From assembly GCF_017309385.1 (NCBI RefSeq), contig NZ_JAFJMJ010000001.1, positions 496,001-560,000 on the forward strand: a stretch of 64,000 nucleotides of DNA, in the 5' to 3' direction. The position numbers and the translations under genes are program-made. The notes beneath the pieces were generated by a model. That model did not search any database and was not told the origin of the DNA. It saw nothing but the letters and a program-made list of their open reading frames with translations. Position 1 is the stretch's first letter. Every line of letters begins with the position of its first letter. This DNA comes from Amycolatopsis sp. 195334CR. Lineage in GTDB: Bacteria > Actinomycetota > Actinomycetes > Mycobacteriales > Pseudonocardiaceae. Of this stretch, positions 1 to 9,286 are shown piece by piece.

Positions 1-882
1 GGCTGGGCACTGGTGGAGGCCCGCGAACTGCTCGGCGCCGGGCTCAAGGCGATCGGCGCCGAACTCGGGGACGTGGCGGAGTTCCTGATCACCCACGTGC
101 ACCGCGACCACTACACCCAGGCGGTGGCGCTGCGCCGCGAGTTCGGCGGGCGGGTGGCGCTCGGCGAGGGGGAACGCGAATCGCTGAAGATCAGCGGTGA
201 TCCCTCGACCATGCCGATGAACACGCAGATCCGGCTGCTGAGCCAGGCCGGGGCCGCGCCGGTGATCGAGGCGCTGGCCGAGATGTTCGGCGGGTACAAG
301 CGCCCGCGCACGGACACCGACCTGTGGGAGGAGCCCGACGAGTGGCTCACCCCGGGCCGCCGCACCGTGCTGCCGGACCGTGAGCTGGACGTGGTGCACA
401 CGCCGGGCCACACCGCCGGGCACATGGTCTTCGTCGACGACGCGGCGAACCTGATGTTCACCGGGGACCACGTGCTGCCGCACATCACCCCGTCCATCGG
501 CTTCCAGCCGGTCCACACGGCACTGCCGCTCAAGGAGTTCCTGGACTCGCTGCGCCTGGTGCGCGGCCTGCCGGACCGGCGCATGCTGCCCGCGCACGGC
601 CCGGTCACGCCCAGCGTGCACGCGCGGGTCGACGAACTGCTGGCGCACCACGACGACCGCCTCGCCGAGATGGGCTCGCGCGTGGCCGACGGCGCGAGCA
701 CCGCCTACGAGGTCGCGCTGCGGCTCGGCTGGACGCGGCGGCAGCGCGAACTCGGTGAGCTGGACGCGTTCAACCAGTGCCTCGCGGTCAACGAAACCGG
801 GGCGCACCTGGAGCTGCTCGCCTTCCGCGGCGAGCTCACGGCGTCCGATGTGGACGGTGTCCGGCGGTACCGGCTCCCGTGA
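1..882 (+). CDS. MBL-fold metallo-hydrolase, 5' end cut by window
   Basis: Zinc-dependent hydrolase of the metallo-beta-lactamase superfamily; the substrate cannot be told from sequence. The reading frame is open to base 1 (Gly-Trp-Ala-Leu before the first in-frame GTG at 13), so the N-terminus lies outside the window. The metal motif HVHRDH is encoded at about 94-111. Later superfamily elements follow in order: HTPGHTAGH, the TGDH aspartate, and PAHGP near the C-terminus. The last 47 bases overlap, tail to tail, the end of the SMP-30-like gene on the other strand. The C-terminal winged-helix-like extension fits the common MBL plus C-terminal domain form. Confidence 0.85.
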   Translation, partial: GWALVEARELLGAGLKAIGAELGDVAEFLITHVHRDHYTQAVALRREFGGRVALGEGERESLKISGDPSTMPMNTQIRLLSQAGAAPVIEALAEMFGGYKRPRTDTDLWEEPDEWLTPGRRTVLPDRELDVVHTPGHTAGHMVFVDDAANLMFTGDHVLPHITPSIGFQPVHTALPLKEFLDSLRLVRGLPDRRMLPAHGPVTPSVHARVDELLAHHDDRLAEMGSRVADGASTAYEVALRLGWTRRQRELGELDAFNQCLAVNETGAHLELLAFRGELTASDVDGVRRYRLP

Positions 883-1756
883 CGTTGAGCATCAGCGAGT
901 AGAGCGACGAGCTGGCGCAGAGGAACAGGCGGTTCCGCTTGGGGCCGCCGAAAACGAAGTTCGCCACGACCTCGGGCACCTTGAGCTTGCCGAGGCGCGT
1001 GCCGTCGGGGTCGAAGCAGTGCAGACCGTCCCCGGCGGCGGCCCAGACGCGGCCGGTGTTGTCCAGGCGCAGCCCGTCGAACCGGCCGGCGTCGCAGGTC
1101 GCGAACTCCGCGCCGCCACCGAGCGTGCCGTTGTCCCGGACGTCGAACACGCGGATGTGGTTCGCCCCGGTGTCGGCGATGTAGAGCTGGGAACCGTCCG
1201 GCGAGAAGGCCAATCCGTTGGGGCGCGCGAAATCGTCGGCCACGATGGCGGCCTCGCCGGTGCCGGGGTCGACCCGGTACACGTGGCAGGCGCCGATCTC
1301 GCTCTCCGCCCGGTGGCCCTCGTAGTCGCTGTCGATGCCGTAGCTGGGGTCGGTGAACCAGTGCGCGCCGTCGGCCGAGACGACCACGTCGTTGGGGCTG
1401 TTGAACCGCTTGCCCCGGTAGGTGTCGGCGATGACGGTGACGGAGCCGTCGTGCTCGGTGCGGGTGACGCGGCGGTGGCCCTGCTCGCAGCTGACCAGCC
1501 TGCCCCGCGGGTCGACGGTGGCGCCGTTGGTGTACCCCGCCGGGCTGCGGAACACGCTGACCACGCCGCTGGTCTCGTCCCAGCGGAGCATGCGGTCGTT
1601 GGGGATGTCGCTCCAGACCAGGTAGCGGCCGGCCGGGAAGTAGGCCGGGCCCTCGGCCCAGCGCGTGCCCTCGTACAGCCGTTCCAGCCGGTCGTCCCCG
1701 CCGACGCGGGCGAACCGCTCGTCCAGAACTTCCAGCTCCGTCGGAACCGTGTCCAT
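836..1756 (-). CDS. SMP-30/gluconolactonase/LRE-family protein
   Basis: Six-bladed beta-propeller of the SMP-30/gluconolactonase family, likely a cytosolic lactonase acting on a sugar or related lactone; 306 residues, normal length. Expected metal-site segments are visible: WAEGPAYF (Glu) near the N-terminus, NSPNDVVV (Asn) near the middle and LYIADTGANHI (Asp) later. Blade repeats such as DPRGRLVS, SADGAHWF and SPDGSQLY are clear. It is divergent from an Lrp/AsnC regulator across only 68 bases, which suggests local control by that regulator. The specific substrate is unknown. Confidence 0.85.
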   Translation of the reverse strand: MDTVPTELEVLDERFARVGGDDRLERLYEGTRWAEGPAYFPAGRYLVWSDIPNDRMLRWDETSGVVSVFRSPAGYTNGATVDPRGRLVSCEQGHRRVTRTEHDGSVTVIADTYRGKRFNSPNDVVVSADGAHWFTDPSYGIDSDYEGHRAESEIGACHVYRVDPGTGEAAIVADDFARPNGLAFSPDGSQLYIADTGANHIRVFDVRDNGTLGGGAEFATCDAGRFDGLRLDNTGRVWAAAGDGLHCFDPDGTRLGKLKVPEVVANFVFGGPKRNRLFLCASSSLYSLMLNVTGAGTAGHRPHRTP

Positions 1757-1771
1757 AATTTCTCACTTCTA

Positions 1772-1810
1772 CTGAATGACATCCGGTGTGCCAAGCATAT
1801 GGCTGAATGA
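1772..1810. promoter_or_regulatory. Repeated octamer between SMP-30 gene and Lrp-type regulator
   Basis: The octamer CTGAATGA occurs at 1772-1779 and again at 1803-1810, with start points 31 bases apart (about three helical turns), inside the short divergent intergenic region. Direct repeats in phase with the helix are compatible with binding by an Lrp/AsnC octamer. This is inference only; no footprint or conserved site is known to me. Confidence 0.3.
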
Positions 1811-1824
1811 GATATGGTCAAGGC

Positions 1825-2274
1825 ATGGATGACGTGGACCGGCGACTGTTGGAGGAACTGCAACGCGACGCCACCCAGTCGTACGCGGCGCTCGGCCGGG
1901 CCGTCGGCCTGTCCAGCGGCGCGGCCCACGAGCGGGTGCGGAAACTGCGCGACGCCGGGGTGATCCGCCGGACGACGGTGGAGGTCGACCCGGTGGCGCT
2001 GGACTACGGGGTGCTCGCCTACGTCCAGGTGCACGCGAACGCCTGGATGGGCGACACGCACGACGCGCTCGCGGCCGTGCCGGAGATCGAAGAGGCCCAC
2101 ATCGTCGCGGGCGCGGCGACGCTGGTGCTGAAGGTGCGCACGCGCGGCACCGAGGAACTGCAGGGCGTTCTGCGCCGGTTGTACGAGATCGACGGGGTCA
2201 GCGGCACGGAGGCGACGGTGGTGCTGGAAACGTTCTTCGAGCGGCCGGTGCACGTGGAATACTCCGGCACGTGA
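1825..2274 (+). CDS. Lrp/AsnC-family transcriptional regulator
   Basis: DNA-binding regulator of the feast/famine family, 149 residues, the usual size. An N-terminal winged HTH (DVDRRLLEELQRDATQSYAALGRAVGL) is followed by a C-terminal RAM effector domain containing the characteristic hydrophobic strands. I start at the ATG whose product begins MDDVDRRLL, because family members begin with Asp-x-x-Asp-x-x-Ile/Leu; an in-frame ATG 18 bases upstream is less likely. It overlaps the next gene by GTGA, so the two are probably co-translated. The likely target is the divergent SMP-30 gene. Confidence 0.9.
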   Translation: MDDVDRRLLEELQRDATQSYAALGRAVGLSSGAAHERVRKLRDAGVIRRTTVEVDPVALDYGVLAYVQVHANAWMGDTHDALAAVPEIEEAHIVAGAATLVLKVRTRGTEELQGVLRRLYEIDGVSGTEATVVLETFFERPVHVEYSGT

Positions 2275-2717
2275 CCACAATCCGGCGAGCCCAGCGGAAC
2301 GACGTCGACGCCATCGCCCACCTGCTGGCCGACGACGACATCGGCGCCGGCCGGGAGACCCCGGCTGATCTGGCGCCGTACTACGCCGCCTTCGACGCCA
2401 TCGACGCCGACCCGAACCAACTGCTGGTGGTGGCCGATGTGGACGGTGAAGCGGTGGGGACGCTGCAGCTGTCGATCATCCACGGCATGGCCAGGACCGG
2501 CGCCTCGCGCGGGCAGATCGAAGGCGTCCGCGTGCACTCGAGCCAGCGGGGTACCGGCCTGGGGACCACGCTGATCCAGTGGGCCATCGACGAGGCGAAG
2601 GCACGGGGGTGCGTGATCGTCCAGCTCACCTCGGACACCCGGCGCACCGATGCGCACCGCTTCTACGAACGCCTGGGCTTCGCCCCCACCCACACCGGCT
2701 TCAAACTCGCGCTCTGA
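2271..2717 (+). CDS. GNAT-family N-acetyltransferase
   Basis: Acetyl-CoA-dependent acetyltransferase, 148 residues. The acetyl-CoA loop (motif A) appears as RGTGLGTTLIQWAI in the second half, followed by the typical RFYERLGF segment. The GTG start overlaps the TGA of the preceding Lrp-type gene by four bases, so the pair forms a coupled operon. The substrate is unknown; the family modifies amines, amino acids, proteins and antibiotics. Confidence 0.88.
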   Translation: MTTIRRAQRNDVDAIAHLLADDDIGAGRETPADLAPYYAAFDAIDADPNQLLVVADVDGEAVGTLQLSIIHGMARTGASRGQIEGVRVHSSQRGTGLGTTLIQWAIDEAKARGCVIVQLTSDTRRTDAHRFYERLGFAPTHTGFKLAL

Positions 2718-2745
2718 GAGGCGCCATGTCACGAATGTGGCGGAA

Positions 2746-3831
2746 CTACCCCGTACCGGAGATCTTCGCGCTCCCCAACACCAGATCCCCGCCCGAATCC
2801 GGCCGGTACAACACCACCACCTGCCCAGGAGCCACCCCCGTCAACGGCTCCCGCAACTCCACCCGGACCTCGTCCCCCACCACTTCCGCCACCGCCGGAG
2901 CCAGGCCCCCGTGGGCCCGCACCTGCACCACGCACTCCGTCGGCCCGTCCAGCGGTTCCGAAGGCCAAACAGGACGATCCGCCACGATCCGGTGCACGCC
3001 CAGATCCCGCTGCGAACCGACCTTCACCGTGCCCGAAACCGGCTCCAGCGAAAGCACGTACCGCGGCCGCCCGTCCGGCGCCGGGGCCTCGATGCCCAGC
3101 CCCTTCCGCTGCCCCACGGTGAACCCGTGCACCCCCGTGTGCCGCCCCAGCACCGCGCCGGTCTCGGCGTCGACGAGGTCACCCGGCCGCGCACCGAGGC
3201 GCTTTTCCAGGAAGCTCTTGGTGTCCCCGTCCGGGATGAAGCAGATGTCGTGGCTGTCCGGCTTGTTCGCCACCGCCAGGTCCCGCCGGTCCGCCTCGGC
3301 CCGCACCTCGGTCTTCCACGAGTCCCCCAGCGGGAACATCGAGTGGCGCAGCTGCTCCGGCGTCAGCGAAGCGAGCACGTAGGACTGGTCCTTGCCCGAG
3401 TCCACCGCCCGGCGCAACGAAGGCACACCATCCACAATGGACAACCGGGCGTAGTGCCCGGTGGCCACCGCGTCGAAGCCGAGCGCCATCGCCTTGTCCA
3501 GCAGCGCCTCGAACTTGATCTTCTCGTTGCAGGTGACGCACGGGTTCGGCGTCCGGCCCGCGGCGTACTCGCCGACGAAGGTCTCCACCACTTCCTCGGT
3601 GAAGCGCTCGGCGAAATCCCATACGTAGAAGGGAATCCCGAGGATGTCCGCAGCCCGCCGGGCGTCGCGCGAGTCCTCGATCGTGCAGCACCCGCGTGAA
3701 CCGGTGCGCAGCGTGCCCGGCTTCGCCGAGAGCGCCAGGTGCACCCCGATCACCTCGTGCCCGGCCTCCACCGCGCGGGCGGCCGCGACCGCCGAATCCA
3801 CGCCACCGCTCATCGCAGCCAATACGCGCAT
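2746..3831 (-). CDS. mnmA: tRNA-specific 2-thiouridylase MnmA
   Basis: Transfers sulfur to U34 of Lys, Glu and Gln tRNAs, with ATP activating the uridine; 361 residues, full length. The PP-loop SGGVDSAV is at residues 8-15. The two catalytic cysteines sit in PNPCVTCNE (about residue 100) and SHDICFIP (about 198), and the family signature [11 protein letters not shown] follows. It lies 4 bases downstream of the cysteine desulfurase gene in the same direction; that desulfurase is the expected sulfur donor. The pair matches Rv3025c-Rv3024c of M. tuberculosis. Confidence 0.97.
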   Translation of the reverse strand: MRVLAAMSGGVDSAVAAARAVEAGHEVIGVHLALSAKPGTLRTGSRGCCTIEDSRDARRAADILGIPFYVWDFAERFTEEVVETFVGEYAAGRTPNPCVTCNEKIKFEALLDKAMALGFDAVATGHYARLSIVDGVPSLRRAVDSGKDQSYVLASLTPEQLRHSMFPLGDSWKTEVRAEADRRDLAVANKPDSHDICFIPDGDTKSFLEKRLGARPGDLVDAETGAVLGRHTGVHGFTVGQRKGLGIEAPAPDGRPRYVLSLEPVSGTVKVGSQRDLGVHRIVADRPVWPSEPLDGPTECVVQVRAHGGLAPAVAEVVGDEVRVELREPLTGVAPGQVVVLYRPDSGGDLVLGSAKISGTG

Positions 3832-3835
3832 GCCG

Positions 3836-5026
3836 TCACACCTCCGCCTTCGCCTTGCGCATCCCGGAAAGTCCTGCCTGCCGCGCCCGCGCGACCACCC
3901 CGCCGATCACCGCGGCCAGCGCGGCCACGTCCTCGCGGGTCGAGTTGTGCCCCAGTGAGAACCGCAGTGAACCGCGGGCCGCCGCCGCTTCGGCGCCCAT
4001 CGCCAGCAGCACGTGGCTCGCCTGCGCCACCCCGGCCGTGCACGCCGAACCGGTGGAGCACTCGATGCCCTTGGCGTCGAGCAGCATCAGCAGGCTGTCC
4101 CCGGCGCACCCGGGGAAGGTGAAGTGCGCGTTGCCGGGGATCCGGTGCTCGGGGTGCCCGTTGAGCCGGGCGTCCGGCACCTCGCGCAGCACCGCGGTGA
4201 CCAGTTCGTCGCGCAGTTCGCCGAGCAGCTTCGCGTGCTCGGGCTGAGACTCGACGGCCGCCCGCACGGCGACCGCGAAAGCGTGGATGGCGGGCACATC
4301 CAGCGTGCCGGACCGCACGTCGCGCTCCTGCCCGCCGCCGTGCAGCACCGGCGTGCACGAGGTGTCGCGGCCGAGCAGCAGCGCGCCGACGCCGTACGGT
4401 CCGCCGACCTTGTGCCCGGTCAGCGTCAGCGCGGCGGCACCGCTCTCGGCGAAGGAGACCGGCACGCCGCCGACCGCCTGCACCGCGTCGGTGTGCAGCG
4501 GGATCTCGTGCTCGGCGCAGATCGCGGCGAGCTCGGCGATCGGGTTGACCGTGCCGACCTCGTTGTTCGCCCACATCACCGTGACCAGCGCGATGTCGGC
4601 GGGCTCGCGTTCGACGGCCGCGCGCAGCACCGACGGCTCGACCCGGCCGGTCTCGTCCACCGGGAGCCAGTCGATCTCGGCACCGGAGTGCGCGGCCAGC
4701 CACTCCACGGTGTCGGTCACGGCGTGGTGCTCGACCGAGCTGACCACGATCCGGCGGCGGCGCTCGTCGGCGGCCCGGCGCGCCCAGAAGATGCCCTTGA
4801 CCGCCAGGTTGTCGCTCTCCGTGCCACCGCCGGTGAAGATCACCTCGGACGGCCGGGCGCCCAGCGCGGTCGCCACCGTCTCCCTGGCCTCCTCGACCAG
4901 CCGCCGTGCCCGGCGGCCCGAGGAATGCAGCGAAGAGGCGTTGCCCACGGTGGACAATGCCTCGGTCATCGCCTTGACGGCGGCGGGCACCATGGGGGTG
5001 GTCGCCGCGTGGTCGAGATAGGTCAT
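3836..5026 (-). CDS. iscS: Cysteine desulfurase (IscS/NifS class)
   Basis: PLP enzyme that releases sulfur from cysteine for tRNA thiolation and Fe-S assembly; 396 residues. The start [11 protein letters not shown] is the canonical family N-terminus; the frame remains open upstream into the MFS gene, but that extension is antisense shadow. The PLP lysine is in LTGHKVGGP (about residue 205), and the catalytic cysteine loop is [10 protein letters not shown] (about 330). It is followed at 4 bases by mnmA. Gene order is conserved with mycobacteria apart from an MFS gene upstream. Confidence 0.96.
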   Translation of the reverse strand: MTYLDHAATTPMVPAAVKAMTEALSTVGNASSLHSSGRRARRLVEEARETVATALGARPSEVIFTGGGTESDNLAVKGIFWARRAADERRRRIVVSSVEHHAVTDTVEWLAAHSGAEIDWLPVDETGRVEPSVLRAAVEREPADIALVTVMWANNEVGTVNPIAELAAICAEHEIPLHTDAVQAVGGVPVSFAESGAAALTLTGHKVGGPYGVGALLLGRDTSCTPVLHGGGQERDVRSGTLDVPAIHAFAVAVRAAVESQPEHAKLLGELRDELVTAVLREVPDARLNGHPEHRIPGNAHFTFPGCAGDSLLMLLDAKGIECSTGSACTAGVAQASHVLLAMGAEAAAARGSLRFSLGHNSTREDVAALAAVIGGVVARARQAGLSGMRKAKAEV

Positions 5027-5070
5027 CGCACCCTCCAGGGTAGCCCCGGAGGGCATGTGACGATGCTCAC

Positions 5071-6429
5071 CTACCCTCGTTCCGGCCAGCGCCGGGTGGC
5101 CAGGTAGCCGATCAGCGCGACCCCCGCCATCGACGCCCCGACCACGGCCATCGCCGCGGACGGCCGCTCGACCGGGCCCAGCGCGGTCAGCAGCACCCCG
5201 CCGAAGCCCACGGTCAGCGCCGAGCCGACCCAGTCCCCCAGCTGGCTGGCCGACATGGTGAACCCGCGCTCGGCGACCGGCGAGAACCGCAGCAGGAGCA
5301 GCGAAACCGAGGGCATCGCCAGCCCCATGCCCGCGCCGCCGATCGCGGTGCAGGCGTAGGCGAGCCAGCCCGGGGCCCACGGCTGCGCGACGAACACGAA
5401 CGTGCCGACCCCGACCGCGACCAGCGCGAACCCGGTGCGCAGCAGCAGTTCCCGCGACCAGTCCGGGTACCGGCCCTGCAGCATCGACGCGGCCGACCAG
5501 CCGAGCGCGGTGACCGTCAGCGGCAGGCCGGCCGCGGCCGGGCTGTAGCCGTGCACGCTGCTCAGCGTCAGCGGCAGGAACGCCTCCATACCGAAGAAAG
5601 CACCGGAAAGCAGCGCCCGCGCACCGACCACGGTGGGCAGCCCGGCGCGCAGGGTCAGCGTGCCGGGTGGCAGCAGCCGCCGCAGCGAGAGCACCAGCGC
5701 CACCGCCCCGACCGCGCCGTAGACCAGCGCCAGCGGGGAGGGGTGCTGCGCCGCCCAGGTCAGCGCCGCGACCCCGATCGCCACCACCACCGCCGACGGC
5801 ACGCCCGCGCGCCGCTCGGTCTCCCCCGGCACGTGCGGTTCCATCCGCCGCACCACCGAAAGCAGCAGCACGACCGCGATGCCGACGAGCGGGATCAGCC
5901 CCAGGAACACCCAGCGCCAGCCGAACCGCTCGGTGACCAGCCCGGCGATCGACGGCCCGATCACCCCGGGCAGCACCCACGCCGCCGCGTTCGCCGCGTA
6001 GATCACCGGGCGTTCGCGATCGGTGTAGACCAGGCCGATCAGCAGGGACACCGCCACCAGCACGAGCCCGGAGCCGAAGCCCTGCAGCACGCGGCCGAGC
6101 AGCAGCAGCGGCATGCTCACCGCGGTACCGGCGACCACCAGCCCGGCCAGGAACAGCAGCGGCCCGCTGAGCAGCCCCAGCTTCGGGCCGCGCGCGTCGC
6201 CCAGCCTGCCGGACAGCACGGTGGCCACCACGCTGGCGACCAGGAACGAGGTGAACGGCCAGGAGTACAGCGCGGTGCCGTCGAGTTCGGCGACCATCGT
6301 CGGCATGGCGGTGGCCACGCCCATGTTCTCGAACGCGACGAGGGTGATCACCAGCAGGATGCCGGTGGTGGTGACGCGGTGCTCCCTGGTCCAGAGCACG
6401 CCGCGACCCGGGGCCAGGGTGTCGGTCAT
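5071..6429 (-). CDS. MFS drug/metabolite exporter
   Basis: Major facilitator superfamily membrane transporter, 452 residues with about 12-14 hydrophobic segments. The early block PTMVAELDG and the loop [10 protein letters not shown] resemble motif A, and [11 protein letters not shown] resembles motif B, as in DHA-type proton-driven exporters. The start ATG lies 7 bases after a plausible -10 element downstream of a MerR-type palindrome, so the transcript is probably leaderless. It is inserted between the acyltransferase and iscS of an otherwise mycobacteria-like gene order, which suggests later acquisition. The substrate is unknown. Confidence 0.88.
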   Translation of the reverse strand: MTDTLAPGRGVLWTREHRVTTTGILLVITLVAFENMGVATAMPTMVAELDGTALYSWPFTSFLVASVVATVLSGRLGDARGPKLGLLSGPLLFLAGLVVAGTAVSMPLLLLGRVLQGFGSGLVLVAVSLLIGLVYTDRERPVIYAANAAAWVLPGVIGPSIAGLVTERFGWRWVFLGLIPLVGIAVVLLLSVVRRMEPHVPGETERRAGVPSAVVVAIGVAALTWAAQHPSPLALVYGAVGAVALVLSLRRLLPPGTLTLRAGLPTVVGARALLSGAFFGMEAFLPLTLSSVHGYSPAAAGLPLTVTALGWSAASMLQGRYPDWSRELLLRTGFALVAVGVGTFVFVAQPWAPGWLAYACTAIGGAGMGLAMPSVSLLLLRFSPVAERGFTMSASQLGDWVGSALTVGFGGVLLTALGPVERPSAAMAVVGASMAGVALIGYLATRRWPERG

Positions 6430-6435
6430 GCCACC

Positions 6436-6467
6436 CAGTCAACAATCTCCACCTCGGTGGAGGTCAA
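6436..6467 (-). promoter_or_regulatory. MerR-type promoter/operator of MFS gene
   Basis: On the minus strand a TTGACC -35 element is followed by a 19-base spacer containing the palindrome CTCCACCgaGGTGGAG (6447-6462), then a weak -10 (TTGACT), 7 bases and the ATG at 6429. A long spacer with a palindrome is the hallmark of MerR-controlled promoters. Closely similar sites stand before genes at 38287 and 45533. Confidence 0.6.
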
Positions 6468-7339
6468 CTCACCTTCACGGGCGGCAGGGCGACCTTGCGA
6501 CGGCGTTGAGCGGGGATCGAGACGGTGCCGAGCGCGGCCGACACCGCGGCCTCGGCGATCCCGGCCAGCTCGCGGCGGTCCGCCGCGCGACCGGGCGCGA
6601 TTTCGGGGCAGACGAAGACTTCCAGCACCAGCCCGCGCAACCGGGCCACCCGGCGCAGCGAGTCGATCAGGGACTCCGGGCCGATGAACGCGGGCCAGGT
6701 GGTCTCCCGGCCGTCGGCGAGGCGGTAGCGCAACGCGATCGGGCGCACCGGCACCCCGCCGTCGATCGCCGCCTGGAAGGTGGCCGTGGTGAACCGGCCG
6801 GAGGCGCGACCGCACCAGGTGGTGGCCTCCGGGGTGACGTTGACCAGCGAGCCGCCGCGCAGCGCCGCGGCCAGCTCGTCCATTGTGGACTTCAGTGTGG
6901 ACAGCCGCTCGCGGTCCAGGAAGATGGTGCCCGCCTTGGCCACCAGCAACCCGAGCACCGGCCAGCCGGCGATCTCCCGCTTGGCCAGCGCGCGCATCGG
7001 GCGCACCGCGTTGATCGCGACGATGTCCAGCCAGGAGATGTGGTTGTTCACCACCAGCGCGCCACGGGCCGGGTCGGCGGCGAGATCGGCGCCGCCGTGC
7101 ACCACCAGCTTGATGCCGAACGACCGCAGCACACCGCCGAACACCATGCGCACCAAGCGGTCCAGCGCGCGGCCGCGCAGCACCAGCAGGGCGGGCACGG
7201 CGGCCAGCGCGGTCAGCACCATCAGGATCGCCGCGGTGAAGCGGAGGATCCGGCGGACGAAGTGGACGGTCGGCTCGCCGGTGGTGAGGCAGTGGTCACC
7301 GCACGGCGAAGGCGGCATCCACGCGTGCCGGGCACTCAT
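6464..7339 (-). CDS. 1-acyl-glycerol-phosphate/lyso-lipid acyltransferase (PlsC/OlsA-like)
   Basis: Membrane-associated O-acyltransferase of the PlsC family, 291 residues. An N-terminal hydrophobic segment (about residues 35-58) is followed by the HX4D motif NHISWLD and later NVTPEATT, the equivalent of the substrate-binding EGT motif. The ATG overlaps the TGA of the upstream GNAT gene (ATGA), so the two are coupled. Position and partner match Rv3026c/Rv3027c. The pair resembles OlsB plus OlsA of ornithine-lipid synthesis, but general phospholipid remodelling is equally possible from sequence alone. Confidence 0.88.
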   Translation of the reverse strand: MSARHAWMPPSPCGDHCLTTGEPTVHFVRRILRFTAAILMVLTALAAVPALLVLRGRALDRLVRMVFGGVLRSFGIKLVVHGGADLAADPARGALVVNNHISWLDIVAINAVRPMRALAKREIAGWPVLGLLVAKAGTIFLDRERLSTLKSTMDELAAALRGGSLVNVTPEATTWCGRASGRFTTATFQAAIDGGVPVRPIALRYRLADGRETTWPAFIGPESLIDSLRRVARLRGLVLEVFVCPEIAPGRAADRRELAGIAEAAVSAALGTVSIPAQRRRKVALPPVKVS

Positions 7340-8118
7340 CCGTTCGTCCCGAGGAAGAACTTCAGGTAGCGCTCGTCGACGTTCTGCAGGTCCAGCAGGA
7401 CCAGGAAGTCGGCGACGCCGAAGTCGGCGTCCAGCGCGGGCGGGCCGCACACCTTGGCGCCGAGCCGGACGTACCCCTTGATCAGCGGCGGCAGCACCGA
7501 CCGGGACGGGCGGGCCACGTCGTCGCTGTGCCACGGGTTCAACGGCCGCACGCGCAGCTCTTCGGGCGCGTAGTGCTTGGTGCGCAACAGGTCCCAGACG
7601 CCCGCGGCGTAGCTCCCGCCGTCGGTGAGCGGCACCGAGGCGCAGCCTGCCAGGTAGCGGTGGCCGGACAGCAGCATGTAGCGCGCGATCCCGGCCCAGA
7701 CCAGGCTGACCACGGCACCGCTGCGGTGGTCGGGGTGGACGCAGGAGCGGCCGGTCTCGACCAGCGAGCGACGGAGGTCGGCGAGCGCGGTCAGGTCGAA
7801 CTCGGTGTCCGAGTAGAGGCGCCCGGCTTCGGCGGCGCGCTCGGGCGGCAGCATCCGGTAGGTGCCGACGATCTCGCCGCTGTTGTCGTCGCGGACCACC
7901 AGGTGGTCGCAGAACCGGTCGAACGCGTCGATGTCGAGACCCGGTTCGGGCGAGTGGAGGGTGGCGCCCATTTCCTCGGCGAAAACGCGGTGGCGCAGGC
8001 GCTGGGCGGCGACCACTTCTTCGTTGTCGTTGGCGACGAGGAGGGAATAGCGGGGGGCACCCGCCGGCAGCTCGGCACCGGCCTGATCAGTGCTGACGAG
8101 CAGCTGTGATCGAGTCAT
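7336..8118 (-). CDS. OlsB-like GNAT acyltransferase
   Basis: Protein of 260 residues of the hemolysin/OlsB-type acetyltransferase fold (Acetyltransf_5-like). Recognisable are AAQRLRHRVFAEEMGA at the start of the fold, GEIVGTYRML and SLVETGRSCVHPDHRS, which place it with OlsB-type N-acyltransferases that load a 3-hydroxy-acyl chain onto an amine such as ornithine. I start at MTRSQLLV; an upstream in-frame start adds 14 unlikely residues. The 3' end overlaps the PlsC-like gene by 4 bases. It is the equivalent of Rv3027c. Confidence 0.82.
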   Translation of the reverse strand: MTRSQLLVSTDQAGAELPAGAPRYSLLVANDNEEVVAAQRLRHRVFAEEMGATLHSPEPGLDIDAFDRFCDHLVVRDDNSGEIVGTYRMLPPERAAEAGRLYSDTEFDLTALADLRRSLVETGRSCVHPDHRSGAVVSLVWAGIARYMLLSGHRYLAGCASVPLTDGGSYAAGVWDLLRTKHYAPEELRVRPLNPWHSDDVARPSRSVLPPLIKGYVRLGAKVCGPPALDADFGVADFLVLLDLQNVDERYLKFFLGTNG

Positions 8119-8235
8119 ACCCGTAGGTCTACGCCCGGGAAGAACCACCGGGAGAGCCACGCGGTGGCGACTCGGTGCACGTTCAGTTAATAGCGGGTTC
8201 TCAGCCTCCTCTCAGGTAGCCGGCAGGGGCCTGAA

Positions 8236-8290
8236 TGCTATGAGTGGGGCATTACTTGCAATCAACGCAAGTAATGCCCCACTCATAGCA
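8236..8290. repeat. 24-bp-stem hairpin, dispersed repeat family 1 (copy 1)
   Basis: Inverted repeat whose arms (8236-8259 and 8267-8290) contain GGGGCATTACTTGC and its complement, with a 7-base loop AATCAAC. It lies just 3' of etfA, so it probably ends that transcript. A second copy in the opposite orientation, with loop GTTGATT, lies just 3' of another gene at 58401-58453. The sequence identity of the two copies, beyond what a terminator needs, marks a dispersed element. Confidence 0.9.
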
Positions 8291-8305
8291 ATGAACCGGT
8301 GAGCG

Positions 8306-9265
8306 TCAGCCCTTGCGCTTGGCGACCGCTTCGGTCAGCTGCGGGGCGACGTTGAACAGGTCGCCCACCACGCCGAAGTCGGCGATCTCGAAGATCGGCG
8401 CCTCGGGGTCCTTGTTGACCGCGATGATCGTCTTCGAGGTCTGCATGCCGGCCCGGTGCTGGATCGCGCCGGAGATACCCAGCGCGATGTACAGCTGCGG
8501 CGAGACCGTCTTACCGGTCTGGCCGACCTGGAACTGCGCCGGGTAGTAGCCGGAGTCGACCGCGGCACGCGAGGCGCCGACGGCCGCGCCGAGCGAGTCG
8601 GCCAGCTTCTCCACCACGTCGAACTTCTCGGCCGAACCGACGCCGCGGCCACCGGAGACCACGATCGAGGCCTCGGTCAGCTCGGGGCGGTCGCCACCGA
8701 CGATCGGCTCCACACCGGTGATCTTGGCCGACTTGGCCGGGTCCACCGCGGGCAGCTCGACGGCCTCCTCCGCGGCGGCGCCGTCGGCCTGCTCGGCCTC
8801 GACCGCACCGGGACGCACCGAGATGACCGGCGTGCCCTTGGCGGACTTGGCCTTCACCGAGTACGCGCCACCGAAGACCGACTGGTCGACCGTGCCGTCG
8901 GAGTTGACCCCGACCACGTCGATCAGCAGGCCGGCGTCCAGGCGCGCGGCGAGGCGGCCCGACACCTCCTTGCCCTCCGCGGTCGCGGAGACCAGCACCG
9001 CGGCCGGGGACGCCTTCTCGGCCAGCAGCGCGAGCGCGTCGACCTTCGGCGTGGCCAGGTAACCGGCGGCGTCGGCGGACTCCGCCACGTACACCTTCGC
9101 GGCACCGTAGGCGGCCAGGCTGTCCTTGACCTTGGCGGCCGAACCCGGCTCGCCGACCACCACGGCCGACGGCTCGCCGAGCGCGCGGGCCGCGGTCAGC
9201 AGCTCCAGCGTGGACTTCTTGACCTCACCGTCGACGTGGTCGACGAGGACCAGAACTTCAGACAT
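8306..9265 (-). CDS. etfA: Electron transfer flavoprotein, alpha subunit
   Basis: FAD-carrying subunit of the soluble ETF heterodimer that takes electrons from acyl-CoA dehydrogenases; 319 residues. The C-terminal FAD domain is clear: [12 protein letters not shown], then [28 protein letters not shown] and [12 protein letters not shown]. It lies 21 bases downstream of etfB on the same strand, and the order matches fixA-fixB (Rv3029c-Rv3028c). A strong hairpin follows the stop codon. Confidence 0.96.
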   Translation of the reverse strand: MSEVLVLVDHVDGEVKKSTLELLTAARALGEPSAVVVGEPGSAAKVKDSLAAYGAAKVYVAESADAAGYLATPKVDALALLAEKASPAAVLVSATAEGKEVSGRLAARLDAGLLIDVVGVNSDGTVDQSVFGGAYSVKAKSAKGTPVISVRPGAVEAEQADGAAAEEAVELPAVDPAKSAKITGVEPIVGGDRPELTEASIVVSGGRGVGSAEKFDVVEKLADSLGAAVGASRAAVDSGYYPAQFQVGQTGKTVSPQLYIALGISGAIQHRAGMQTSKTIIAVNKDPEAPIFEIADFGVVGDLFNVAPQLTEAVAKRKG

Positions 9266-9286
9266 GTTTATCTCGTCTCCTCAGTC

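Noticed and set aside
5030..6445. Long minus-strand extension of the cysteine desulfurase frame across the MFS gene
   Set aside because: Arg/Pro/Ala-rich shadow of the MFS gene in another frame; the real desulfurase start [11 protein letters not shown] is unambiguous.
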